NCBI GenBank assembly: GCA_029339195.1
Contig: JAPTJF010000069.1
Location: 1-64,000, forward strand
Source of the DNA: Micractinium sp. NFX-FRZ
Taxonomy: Eukaryota; Chlorophyta; Trebouxiophyceae; Chlorellales; Chlorellaceae
Direction: 5' to 3'
Length of the DNA stretch: 64,000 bases
Position numbers and translations under genes: made by a program
Notes under the pieces: generated by a model
Told to the model about the DNA's origin: nothing
Databases searched by the model: none
Seen by the model: the letters and a program-made list of their open reading frames with translations, nothing else
Shown: piece by piece, positions 52,016 to 63,977 of the stretch
Position numbering within the stretch: the stretch's first letter is position 1
Layout of the letters: each line of letters begins with the position of its first letter

Positions 52016-54192
52016 TCAGACTGCAACAGTGCACATGGAGGGGGCAGGGGGTGGGGGGGGATGCATGCACGCGCGCGGCAGGCACGGGGAGCAAACAGTA
52101 CTGGCCAGATGTGCTTCTGCAGGCTCCACTACACCAGTACTCCAAGCAAACATGTTTCATCAGCATGCTCGGCTGCACGCGCTGCCCAGCTTTCCTCTGC
52201 CACCCCTGCCTGCCTCACCTTTGCCGTCCATGCCATCGAGCAGGCCCCCAAAGAAACCCTCTGTGGGGGGCAGCTGCGCCGCCATGATCGCCCTGAAAAA
52301 GCGCAGCAGCCAGACGGGCAGGGGAAGACACCAGTGAGTGCACACACGGGCAGCAGCTGCACGTGCGCACAACGGCATCACCATCGTTGCTGCCGCTGCT
52401 GGTGCCGCCGGCACCAGAACACCCCCACGGCTCTCTGGCTGCATCACAAACTGACACTCCCTCACTGCCAGCCCTACCCGGCCCCGCCACCCCCAACTGC
52501 CTAGGAAGGTGAGACAGGACTGCCCTCCCCGCGCACCAGGGCGGCGAGCCAGTACCGCTGCCCCGCACGCGCCCATCCAGCCTCAGAGAGATGTACAGCC
52601 CGCTGTCTAGCGACTTGTTTGCCATCTTGGCCTGCTGCTCAAACCAGCGGCGCCAATCGTCCATCCGAATTGGCGTGGCCCGCCAGCGGAGGTCCTCCGA
52701 GGAAGGAGGCGCCAGGGCGGTGGCGGCACCGCTGCTCGCGCCTGCCGCTGCCTCTGCTGCGCCGCTGCTGCTGCTGGGGGCGGGCGGTGACGTGTCGCTG
52801 CCAAAGGGCAGCGGTACCACAATCACGCCACGCTCCTGCAGCTGCTGCTTGAACGGCTCCGCAGCCTCCAGCGCTGACGCCACCTGCTGCGGCGAGCCGA
52901 CCACCAGCACGGCCCGCGCAAAGCCCCTGCAGCAGGCATAGATGCGCCGTGCGTGGTGACGTCAGCGTGTGGGGTCACGGGGGTGGCTGCGCAGCAACCT
53001 GCCTGGGTGCACCGGTCAGATGCAACCACTCGGCTGCACGCAGGCGCCTCTGTGCTCAACGGCTCGACCACCACTACCTTCTCAGAGCTCTGCCCGCAAG
53101 CCTGGTGGCAGGCAGGAGGCAGACACCAGGCACATGCAACAAGCACTATAAGGCAACAACCACCTGCGGCGCGGCAGGAGGCAGGCACAAAGCAGGCACC
53201 CTGAGACGAGCGACATTCACCTGAGCTGCGCCAGGCGCATCATGCGGCCGTTGGCCAGCTCCAGCTGGCAGGCCCCCAGCTCGTCCTCCCGCAGCAGCCG
53301 CGCCATCTGCTTCTCCCGTGCCTGCACAGAGTTGTGGCCAGGCAGCAAGGGATCCCGGAGGCGGTCAGGAGAGGTCGGCAGGCGGGGGATCGTGCACCAG
53401 CCAGCACGAGCCGAGCCGGGCAGCAGCAGCTAGCCCCCATCTGAGTATCATCAGAAGAGAGGGTGGCACTGCTGCAGATGTGTTTTCTCGTTGCGGAACC
53501 AGCTGCACTTCTGGCCGCAGTGACAGGGGAAGCCAGCTGCGCCCGCCCCGCCGCCCTCCCCCCCGCTTGCCCCACCTACCTCCAAGTCCCCCTTCACAAA
53601 GTAGCCGCACACCGCCAGGGAGCCGATGTTGATTGCGAAATCTTGCAGCGCCTCTGCCACCGATTTGGTGGCGTTGGGTGCTCCCCCCAGGGCGCCGATG
53701 ACGCTGGGCAGGCTGAAGAGAGTGGCCAGGGAGGCGCCGGCGACGCCGGCGCCAAAGAGGAAGAGGCGGAGGGAGCGGAAGGGGGCCTCTGCCTCGGCCC
53801 GAAGCGACGCGCCCTCCCGGGACGGCGGGCTGCGAGCGTGTTTGCAAGGGGTGGGCAGTGAGGGGTGCATGGGGTGAGAAGGGTGAAGGGAGCTGGGCAC
53901 ATGCATCGATGGCAGCGGCGGTGCCAAGAGCGGCAGCGGCGGGCGGCGGCGGGCGTGGGGCGTCGTCAAAAGCAGGCTCGCGAACAGCTTCCCCGCTGCC
54001 CCCTGATGCATTTGAAGGCTGCTGCACTTGCCTGTAGGAGTTCAGCGGGTTCTTAGGAGTCCCCTTCTTCTTGCTCTCCTGCTGCGCGGCGCACACCACC
54101 TGAGTGCAGCGGGGGCGCCGAGGCGGCCCAACGCCAGCGACAAAATGTCTGCATGGCGCGTCTATGAGGAGTGCGTGACGAGCGAGCGCCAT
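52016..54192 (-). CDS. LPA1-like chloroplast protein (photosystem II accumulation), no TPR region
   Basis: Six exons: 54032-54192, 53580-53829, 53221-53321, 52537-52926, 52219-52292 and 52016-52020, about 326 residues. The N-terminus is presequence-like. The body tracks the C-terminal part of Arabidopsis LOW PSII ACCUMULATION 1: EGASLRAEAEAPFRSLRLF, two membrane helices (about 76-96 and 117-132), LRGFARAVLVVGSP, SLDSGLYISLRLDGRVRGSG, and GLLDGMDGKV at the end. LPA1 assists D1 assembly in the thylakoid membrane. The TPR region of LPA1 is absent, so this may be the shorter LPA1-related form. Intron 1 seems to use a GC donor (ag|gcaagt). The last exon would supply only TCTGA (Val-stop), a call based on the family's usual C-terminus. 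Confidence 0.83.
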
Positions 54193-54780
54193 TCTGTGGG
54201 TGGGCGAAATTAGGACGCGAGGCAGCGGACCTTGCACTCGCAAATCGGGATGCCCGCAGTCAATCAAGTGTGATCGTAGCACGATGGAGGTCGCACAATG
54301 CGAAATGCGCCGCGACTGGAGGACCTGCTGTGTGCGCCACGCTGCGCCCGCCGCTGCCGCTCTTATGCGGCACCCACGAGGGCGGAGCCCTGTCCCGAGC
54401 CAGGCTGTTGCAACCACTCATTACGTTATGCACGTGTGGCATGCTGATGGCACGGCCTCTGATCTGAGCAGCAGATTCCGCAGTGTCACTCACTGCATGA
54501 TGGACACAAGTTTGCATGAGCACCAGTAACTGTCGAGCTCTATGTAGTGGCAGTCAGCAATGGCGCACCAAGGGAGACTGGCTTATCAATAATCAGAGCG
54601 CAAAGGATGATTGTGCAACCATTGAATGGCAGCGTGACCGATGGGGCACATGTGTGTACAAAGTGTTGGAGGGAGCTGATGGCGTCGGTACAGCAATTGT
54701 TGTGCTGTCACAGATCAAGACCAGAGTGAATATGGCGCAGCCTGAATGGCAGCTTGGGGCCTGCTAGGGAGAGCAGTTCA
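54193..54780. other. Intergenic region upstream of the LPA1-like gene
   Basis: Promoter/5'UTR of the LPA1-like gene and the 3' flank of the methyltransferase gene. Lower GC at about 54480-54720. No gene or repeat recognised. Confidence 0.45.
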
Positions 54781-57052
54781 TCACTGCCGTTTGAACACCA
54801 GCCAGCACTCCTTGCCTCCGCGCCCGGGGTGCGACAGCTCAGCAGGGATGCTTTCCTCCTTCTCCAGTGAAAACCCTGCAGCAGCAGCAGCAGCGGTGGG
54901 CAAAAGTCGGAATGGGCAAGTGATAACTTGCAATGCAGGCGCGCTGTGGCGAGGCCGGCTCTGGCGCTGCCGAGATGAGGTGCTGCAGCAGCAGATCCTT
55001 ACACAACTGCACACAGCTGGGCAGCTAATGGCTGAAACCGCTTACTTTCCACCTGCCCGTGCGCAGGAAAGAAAACAAAGCGCTTTAGCTGCCGGCACAG
55101 AGCGTCCCAACACAGCACCAAAGTCACGTGTCACTGAGGCCAGCGACGCCCCCAGCCAACCCAGCAGCACCAACTAAACTCACAGTTAACCATACGAGCA
55201 GCACCCAGCAAAACTCTCACCTGCCGGCAGCAGCAGATCCTTATACAGCTGCACAGTGACCGGCCAGGGCGGCCCCGTGGTGCGCTCTGGGTCCAGTGGG
55301 AATGCGATGCAGGCCAGGGTGGCCCCAGGGTGCAGCAGGCGGGACCAGGTGGCCGCCCAGTCAGCGCGCATGTCAGGATGCAGCGCGCACTGCAGAGACG
55401 GGAGGCGGGGCAGGGGTGGGACGGTTGGATTTGGTGGGCAGATGTTCTCATTGGCAGGTCAGGAGTGCTCGCTGTGCACAGCAGCGTGCCTCGAGAAGGG
55501 TACAGCTCAGAGGCATGGCATGGCAGCCATGACCGTCCGCCCCGCTCATGTCACGCTTTGAACACAGTGAGCTCTGAAACTTGATGTCAAACACACACAT
55601 GCACGCGCCCAGCTCACCAGGAACGTGTAATCAAATCCTAAGTCAAATGTGTGCCCCCCTGATGGGTGCTGCCACTTGAAAAAGTCGCCCGCAAAGACCT
55701 GAAAGCAGGGTGGGAGAGGGAGGGGCACAGCTGGGTGGGCGGCGTGGCAGGGGCGAGCGGGGCGCGGCGGCGGCGGCACCATCCACACACTGCCTTGCCA
55801 AGCCCAACGCCTCCCAAACGCTGGTGCCGCTACCGTACAGCGCTGCCTCCCAAACATCCTCAAGACCCAGGATCCTTCGAACCCATGCTTCCCTCTCCCA
55901 CCCACCTCTGCCTTGGCATGCTCCTCTGGCGTCAGCGTCTCGGCCAGGTACTCACTGGCTGCAGCCTGCGCCGTCGGTGCCAGCTCCAGCCCCGCCACTG
56001 ACGCCGCCCCCGCCCGCACAAACTCCACGACGTCGTAGCCCCGCCCGCAGCCGGGGATGAGGACGCGCGCGCCAGCGGCGGGCAGGCCGCCCGCCGCCAG
56101 TTGGGCGGACAGCATGGGCGGTGACCTGGCGGCATCAAACGCCTGCAAGGGGTGAGTGGCAGTGCACTGCGTGTGTGTGTGTGTGTTTGACCCTAACCGG
56201 GCGGATGGGCGGCGATTGCGGGATGGGCGGTGGTTGGGAGGCACCACATGCCGCAAGGGAGGCAGGAGCTGGGGCAGTGCTAAGCTGTGAGCTGGCTTGG
56301 TGTGGAAACGTCTGGCTCGGAGTGTTGGGGGCTGCCATGCTCAGATTGCAAATGCTCATGCCCAATGAGGGCCTGGCAGACAGTCCAAGCCAGGAAGTTC
56401 TTGACGTCTGATGTTGCCCAGCTGAGGCCGCAGGACTGTGTCCACGCTGCCCCGGGCGCCTGTGCAAGCAGCTTCCCGCCGCCACCGAGAGCAGAGAGAG
56501 GAGGGTTGCACCCACCTGGCCAGGCTTCAGCCCTCCTTCAGCAGTCCACATCGACTCCCAGCGGGCGTGGTACTCGTTGTGAGCCTCTTCCTGAAATGAT
56601 AGGGGAGGAGTTCAGGGGTTGGAGCACAGTCCTTTCAGCCTCAGACGCTGCCGCCTGAGGCACGGAGGGTGCCGCCGCACACGACGTGACGATCAGGTTG
56701 GCTTCACACGCTGAGAGTCCTTCCTTGTGCCATGCTGCGCGCCAGGTGCCCCGCTTCACGATGCAAACCGCTTCTCCTGCTGCCTGCCCCTTGCTTTCCA
56801 CTGCAGCGCGCCGGGCCGCCCCTTGCTGCTACCCTTGCCGCCGCACTGCCACCGCCAACGTCCCGCCGCCGGCCACCTCAGGCAACGCACCGCCCATGCG
56901 CGGCGCTGCCTCCTTACCTGCGGCATTGTCTGCTGCTTGTTTTGCAAGCTGCCGGCCGCCGCTGGAGGAGCTGCTCGTTTGGGAAACTGCCGGCCGGACG
57001 CAGAGGAGGCGCGCACAACCAGTGAGAGCGGACGGATCGCTGCACAGCGCAT
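54781..57052 (-). CDS. SAM-dependent methyltransferase, TPMT/HOL (halide/thiol methyltransferase) family
   Basis: Six exons: 56918-57052, 56516-56590, 55906-56142, 55618-55698, 55221-55389 and 54781-54875, about 263 residues. Residues 1-45 (MRCAAIRPLSLVVRASSASG) look like an organelle presequence. The Rossmann core has motif I VLIPGCGRGYDVVEF (97-111) and the acidic strand end GLELAP. It continues with FAGDFFKW, then FDYTFLCALHPDMRADWA and TGPPWPVTVQLYKDLL, all typical of the HOL/TPMT group. Members methylate halides, thiocyanate, bisulfide or thiols, giving methyl halides or methanethiol. The substrate cannot be read from sequence. Five of the six exon junctions checked are phase-consistent with strong splice sites; the first exon has no family conservation. 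Confidence 0.87.
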
Positions 57053-57321
57053 GGAAACAGCCAAATCCCGGGGAGAAAGACCCCCTTACGCCGCAAGCTC
57101 TGACTTCACACCACCGGTATCGTCACCCTCGTGCTCACTGCACCCCAGCCTGAGATGATGTCAACAGTTGATTGCAGTGGTTGAGCAAGTTACTGTGAGA
57201 GGGACTGATGGATTTCTGGCCCAGCCGCCAAATGCAGCAGGCGGGAGAGCGGAAGGCAGCAGCCGCGCAGGCACACGTGTGTAGCAACACACAATTATTG
57301 CGACAGCGAGCGCAGACGGAT

Positions 57322-60300
57322 TCATTGCAGCTGCAGGTCGGCACGCAGCTTGGCCAGGGAGCTGGCACAACGCTCTGGCAGCCCTGCCAGCAGCGCAGCT
57401 GCGGTGTGTGTCAGTGCCAGGCCCGGCGGCGGGGCCGCGCCTGCAGCCAGCTGCCGGGCCGCCTGTGCTGCGCCTGCTGCAGCGGGGCCTCCTGCCACAC
57501 AGCTTCGAAGTAGCTGCTGCAGTACGCGGGTGCTGTTGTCCAGCACGCGCAGCAGGCGGGGCGTGCTGCTGGCCTGCATGGCCAGCCATCCAGCTGCCGT
57601 GTACTGCCGTGCCGCCGCCAGCTGTGCTGCACCTGCCATTGCCACTGCAGTACCAAGCGTCAGCGAGCTGCCACCCAGGGGTGCTGCGTATGCCGCCGGC
57701 GCCGCTGCCTGCTGCTGTAGTGCCGCTCCTACCAACAGTTGAAACTGCTGCTGCTGCTGCCGCCCACCTGCTGCCAGCTCAGCCAGCAGCGCTGGGTGCT
57801 CATGCACCACCAGCAGCAACAGCGGCGCCAGGCCTGGCAGCGCTGCCGCTAGGTCGCCTGCCGTGCTGCCGCCGGTGCCACATGACTGCAGCAGCTGCTG
57901 CCAGCGGGCTTGCTGCACTGGGCGGTAGGGCAGCAGCAGTGCCAGGGCCGCCGCCGCCGCGGCACCCTGGGTGGCGTCGGCCGCTTCCAACAAAGCCTCA
58001 GACTCCTGCTGCGTCAGCGCTGCCGCCTGCTGGCCCTGCTGCTGCTGCTGCTGCTGCGCCTGCTGTGCTCGATAGCCCTCCAGCGCAGCCAGTGCGCCTG
58101 ACAGGTCGCCCCAAAGCAGCAGCATGCGCAGGCAGGTGGCCCACACACGGTGCAGAGGCGCCACCGGGGCGCCACCTGCTGTCCCTGCTGCTGTTGTGGC
58201 CTCCTCCTCGCCGTCCTCTGGTGTCGATGCAGCCGCTGCTGCAGCGGGAAAGGCGCCAGACAGCCCCTCCTGCAGCAGGCGCAGCAGCAGGCGCAGCTGC
58301 TCTGCCTCTTCTGCCGCCGCTGCCAGTCGCAGAAGCGCCGCCTCCGCCGCCTCTGCGCTCCCAAAGTCAGCTGCCGACAGCCGGCAGCGCTGCACCGCCT
58401 CTGGCCACTCAACCGCCAGCACAGCCGCGGTGCGGGTGAACAGCAACGCCCGCTGGTGGCTGTACGCTGGCCCTCCCGCAGTGGGGGATGCTGACGTGGC
58501 GTCACTGCCAGCTGGCGCCAGCGCAGACGCGGGTGGGGACCAGCCGGGCCACATGCTGGGCGTGCCTACCGTGCCCAGCAGCTCCAAAACCTGCAGTGTG
58601 AGTTAGGGGATCCGCTTTCAGGGGATTGGACAGACTGCAATTAGCTACAGGCTAGGCTCACACTGCAGGGATGTGTGGCAGGGGAGATGGCAGGTCTTGC
58701 ATCGTCGAAGCAGGAGGGCGAGAGTGCTTGCGCCGCCAGGCCAGAGGGAACAGGCAGGCGTCTAGCAGCCTGGCGGAGCACCATTATCTATGCCAACAGC
58801 TGCATTACCCATCCCCAGAAACCAGCCTCACCCACCCACGCACCTGCAGGTGCGCCTCGGTTTCCGCCGCAGACCCACTGCCGTCGTACGCGGCCGCATG
58901 CTGCTGCAGGTGCTGCCACACAAGCAGGCGCAGCGCTGCCACCGCCTCTGCCTCAGCCTCTGCTGCCGCAGCTGCCGCTTTGCTGCTGCTGCCAGCGGTA
59001 GTGCTGCCGTCGCTGGCTGGCTGTGCCGGGGCGTGCAGCGAGCGCAGGAGGGCAAACAGATGTTGCACTGCATCCCCCGCCGACAGCTGCTCCCCAGGCA
59101 GCATGTCTGATGCCTCTGCCTCCCCGGCAGCAGCAGCAGACATGGCACGCAGTGCAGCAGCCACAGCCGCTTCAGCCGCGGCTGCCACTGCTGCCTGCGC
59201 TGCTGCTGCTGCCGCTGGTGAGGCAAGCAGTGACTCCTCGGCTGGCGGCGCCTGCTCAGGCTGCTGCTGCAGCGCCTGCAGCACGGCAGCCGCCTGCAAA
59301 ACCCCGGCTGCCGCGCAACCGCTGGTCAACAGCTGCTGCAGGCAGCGCAGCAATGCACTGTCGGCTGCCTTGTCATCAGCTTTGCTGCCGCCTGCGAGTG
59401 CTGCTTGCTGCAGGGCCGCAGCTGCCGCTCGGGCCGCCTCCAGTTGAGGCGCGGTGGGGCAGGCTGCTGCCAAGCTTGCCCATGCTGCCAACAAGGCATG
59501 CCGATGCCGCAAAGGCTGCACCTGTCCCTGCAGGGCAGCGTCTGCGGTGACACGATCTGCTGCTGCTGCTGCTGCTGCCGCTTCTGATGAGAGGGCCTCT
59601 AGAGCTGTCGCCAGCAGCTGCAGCTGCTGGTTCTCGCGCAGGGCGGGTGCAGCAGGCGGCTGGCTGCCAGCTGGCAGCGCCAAGGGGCACGGAGCGTTGC
59701 CGACGGCAAACGCTGCTGCGGCTGCCACGTGCGCTGGCAGCATGAGCGGCAGGCACTGCTGGCACAGCTGCACAAGCGCGCCTTGCTCCAAGCTCTCTGC
59801 AAACAACACACATGCCGGCGGAGAAGGGAGCACCGGATCATGATGAGTTACGTTTGCAATCAAGCAGCATTGAAAGCACACTATTCCAGGCTAAAGCCAA
59901 CTGTGGTCTCAGCTGCAACACAAATGGGCACTGTAAGCCCGAACAAGCAAGCAAGCTGCAACATGAATGGCAGCAGCAGCAGCAGCAGCAGCAGCACCAG
60001 CAGCTGTTGGCAGGGGGCACACCTGTGGCGACCCGCTTGCAAAAGAGCGCCAGGTGCACTGTGCTGCTGCTGCACGGGTATGCCGCCACGCCGCCATTGT
60101 TGGCACCGCCGCTGCTGCTTGCCGCCACGGCTGCCTGCTGCTGCTGCAGCTCCCCAATGGCTGCTGCCAAATGCCAGGCGTTGCTGCTGGCCACGTGCAC
60201 CCACAATTGCTGGTTCAATACCGCTGCATCTATGCTGGAGGCGTGACATGTGACGCTGCCAGCGCTACCTGCTGCTGCTGCTGCTGCTGCCAGCAGCTGC

Positions 60301-61695
60301 ACCACGGGTTGCAGGAACAATTTGGCATGGATGCCGCCGGCTGCGCGCATCAGCTGCTCTGCTGCTGCCTGGCACACAGCAGCCGCCACTGCTGCCACCT
60401 GCCGCTGCGCTGCGCCGGCGCCGTCTGCCCCGCTGGCCGCTGGTGCAGCTGCCAGCAGCTCACTGCACTGTTGCATGAGGCACAGGCAGCACAGCAGGTG
60501 CTGCGGCCAGCGGCTGCTGCAGCGCGGCCACACGTGCAGCAGCAACACCCGGAGCAGGGCTGCTGCCTGCTGCGGCCCCGCCATGAGGTGAGGCAGCGTT
60601 GCCTCCAACAGCTGCCCCGCCGCCGCCCCTGGCAGCGCCCACTGCTGCTGCTGCTCCGACAAAAGCGCCTCGGCGAATGCCAGGTGCACCTGCCAGGCTG
60701 GCACGTCGCATTTGGGTGCCAGCACCAGAGCCTGGTGCAGCGTCTCTGCTGCCGCAGCGCCATCCAGCCGCTGCCAAGAGCCGCCACTGGGGCTTCCCAG
60801 AGGCGCCTCTGGCCCCTCGGCATCATCCTCACCCGGGGCAGGCGAGGCCTCGACTTTCTTGCGGCTGGCAGAGCGCTGAAACAAGCCGTCGGGGCTGCCG
60901 ATACTGGCCACGCTGCTCTCGGGAGGGACGCGTGGCGAGAGTGCCTGGCTGGAGGCGCTTCTGCTGACCATCCCAGCGGCGTTCGCTGGCGACGCGCTGG
61001 GGTGAAGGGAGGCAGGCTTGCCAGCAGCTGCTGCCAGTTGCAACACGAGCTGCCGCCGGCTGTCACGGCTGCCTGCCAGGGCGGCGGCTGCATCCACCCC
61101 CGGCAGCAGGCGCTGCAGGTGCTGCGCGTCGCTGGCCGCAAGCAGCAGGCCGCGGAAGCGGTCGGCACAAGCGGCCGCTGCTGCTGTGCTTGCTGCTGCT
61201 GCTGCCGCTGCTGCTGGGGCTCTTGCATTGCTACCAGCTGCTGCGGACAGTTCTGAGCTGCTGGCTAGTTCTCCCGAGTCAGAGGCAGCTCCTGACATTG
61301 GCAGCAAACTGTCATCGGCGGCAGGCGACGGCCGCTGCACTCCGCGGCTGCCGCTGCTGCTGCTCCCGGCAGTTTCGTCATCATCCTGCTGCTGCTGCTG
61401 CTGCGCCCGCTGCTGCTGCCGCTGCTGTCGCAGCAGGCGCAGCAGCTCGGCTGGAGGTGCTGCCAAGCGGGCCTCTGCTGCCGCTGCCGCGGCCGCCACG
61501 TCAGCCGGCCCCACATCTGCCGGTTGTAGCGCAAGCAGGGTGCCGGCGGTGAACCCCAGCAGCAGCCCTCGCCGCCTCTGCTGGTACCCTAGCGGTCGGG
61601 GCAGCTTCTCTGAAAGCAGCTTCTCCCACAGCTGTAGGCCCCGGGGTCCCAGTGCCAGCAGGCAGCCAAGCGCCGCTGCCTCCCCATCCACGCCA

Positions 61696-61731
<36 letters not shown>

Positions 61732-63977
61732 CGCCCAAGGCTGATCAGGTGCAGCCGCAGCTGCCGTGCCAGCCAGCGCTGCTCCTCCTGCCAGCTGTCG
61801 GCCGCAGCTGCAGCCGGGGCGGCCGCGGAGAAGCGCTCCCAGCAAGATCCCCCGCTGCTGGCTGCCTCCCCGCTGTCTGCTGCCTGCCACTGCTGGAGCA
61901 GCGCCAGAAGACGCTCTGGTGGGGCAGCGGACAGGGCAAATGTGAGGAGCTGTGTGCGGGAGCCGGCGCTGCTGCGTGGGTCGGAAGCCACGTCCGCTGC
62001 CAGCTGCCAGGCAGGCCTGCAGGGCATGTGGAATGGGAGCAGTTGGGGGCCATGGTGAGCCCAGCAGGCATGCCTGCCCGCCAAGCGCCTGTTTGAATAG
62101 TCGAAGTTGACTGGCCAGCCTACAGAGGCAGCCCGGCAGCACAGGGCTTGAAAGCCCTAGCAATTGATCGGCACAACAGCAGCGGCAGCAAAAGCACTCA
62201 CGTGTAGTGCTGGCCGACCAGCAGGCGCAGCAGGCTCTCCGCGCGTGGCACGTCCCCAGCCGCGTGCGCCGCCGCAGCTGCACGCAGCAGCAGGGGCTGC
62301 TGCTGCGCGGCCAGGCCCAGCGCTCCCGCCAGCTGCCCCAGAGTGGCGCTGTCTGCTGTGGCCAGCCGGGGGTGATCAGCCAGCAGCCCCTCCAGCACTT
62401 GGCTGTCCCCGCTGGCGGCCTGTGCCCGCAGCTGCTGCACCTGCAGCGGCGGCAGGTCTAGGCCCAACTGCTGCAGCTGCTCTCCAGCTGCAATGCCGGC
62501 CAGCTGCTCTCGGGCAGCAGCTGAGGCGGGCAGCAGGGAAAAGCACTCCTTGGCCTGCAGAGGGGGCCGCGAAGGGCATCAAAGATCAGCTGAGGCGCAC
62601 GGGGGGAGGCTCTCGTCATGCCGCCATATTAATCGACCACCTGCTGCCACGACAGCTGGCAGACCTGCGCCCAGCTTTCCACCGGCAGTGGACAGCTTTT
62701 CTGCATTCCCCTCACAGCCTGCAAGGGGGGCGCTGTGGCCTTGCGAAATAAACATTGACACCACAAACACCCGCCACCAGTGCTACGGTAATTACGTGAG
62801 CCCCACCTGCTTTACAGCCCGGTCAGACATGTCTGAGGCTGAGAGGTACACCTCCCTGCCGGCCGTCAGCACCAGCTGCTCGGCGGCTGCCAGCGGCAGC
62901 GGCTGCAGGTAAGATTTGCAGAGCCGGAACTGCCCAACTCTGGAGGCAGCCAAGGGTGAGGGAAGCAGCAGGCAGGCAGCGCAGATCTTGAATACGGGGG
63001 GGCAGAAGATGGATAGGCACAGTGATGCCCCCTTGAAGCAGGCAGGCAAGCAGGCAGGGAGCAGCGGGCAAGGGGAGGAGCAGGGCAGGGCGGCGCTGGG
63101 TTGTTGGCATTGTCGGCACTGTTGGCACGCACCTCAGCAGTGCCCGACAGAACTCAGTCCGTACGTCCTCCTCGCTCAGCTGCAGAAGGAGCAAAGGAAA
63201 GGCGGCAGCAGGCGCGGCTTGCAAAGGGAGTGGGTTGAGGCAAGGGCGATGCGCAGGCCAGCACGGATGCGTGGACACCTGAAACCAACTTTGAAAGACG
63301 CCAGCCACAGTGCATACCATGCAGGCCACAGCCCAGCACGCCTCTGCCCTTCTGCAAAGGCTTGTACAGCCTTGGGTGCTTCGCTGGGGAGCATGCAAAG
63401 TGGCAAACATGCCCACCTGAGTGAACCCCTGCTCCTGAATGGTCCTCAGGTCCATCCACACATCCACCCAGCGCGACTCTGTGTTCTTGGTGCGCGACAC
63501 GCGGGCCAGCAGCGTGCGCAGCACGCGGAGCGCGGCGGCGCGGTCGCTGTCACGAACCGTGCTGCACGCACACGGGGGGGTGCATGCCGGGTGTGGGTGG
63601 GGCACGTGGCAACGTGGGACGTGTGCTGAAGCGTGGTGAGGACAGAAAGACCCCAACCAGAAAGGCAAGCAAGCAGGTATGAGGCCACGGGCAGAGCACC
63701 CAGCACCTTCCCGGAAGCAGCAATGCAAACTGCAGAGATTAAGCAACCACAAGGCAGTGCTGCAAGTAAGGGCAAACAAACGGTGCGCCCCCCCCCACCT
63801 GGCAGGCGTGGTGAGCCCGTGCTTGGTGAGCAGGCGGGCGGCAGTGACGTGGTGGCGCACTACCGCCAGCGCCTCTGCTGCCGCCTCGTGCTCCTCAGGC
63901 CCCAGCTCAGCGTCGGCATGCACAGCGTCGCGCGCCGCGCTCAGCATGGAGTTGAATAGCTCCCAAGCATCTGTGGC
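57322..63977 (-). CDS. MIP2: Sec39-domain protein, NBAS / MAG2-interacting protein 2-like (5' truncated)
   Basis: Eight exons lie in the window: 63799-63977, 63417-63561, 63133-63179, 62807-62939, 62202-62554, 60023-62016, 58844-59796 and 57322-58590, giving 1690 residues. The 5' end is beyond 64000. Sec39/MIP2 landmarks are VDVWMDLRTIQEQGF, EEDVRTEFCRALLR, AKECFSLLPAS, PAWQLAADVASDP with LLTFALS, and VLELLG..MWPGW near the C-terminal exon. NBAS/MIP2 belongs to the ER-bound NRZ/Dsl1-type tether that captures Golgi-derived COPI vesicles. Many Ala, Gln and Ser runs (poly-Ser and poly-Gln near 61380-61740) swell the middle. The 1994-nt exon is the longest in the window. Phases are consistent throughout. 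Confidence 0.88.
59920..59957 (+). repeat. Short interspersed element copy in a Sec39-gene intron (3' part)
   Basis: Contains gggcactgtaagccc followed by gaacaagcaagcaagc; the 5' hairpin part is weak or lost. It lies in the intron 59797-60022. Confidence 0.65.

Noticed and set aside
59967..61256. Plus-strand open stretch of over 400 codons opposite the Sec39 gene
   Set aside because: Its composition is the mirror of the Ala/Gln/Ser repeats on the coding strand, with no domain and no splice support.
61018..62058. Plus-strand Ala/Ser-rich open stretch near the right end
   Set aside because: Antisense of the Sec39 coding exon; low-complexity translation only.
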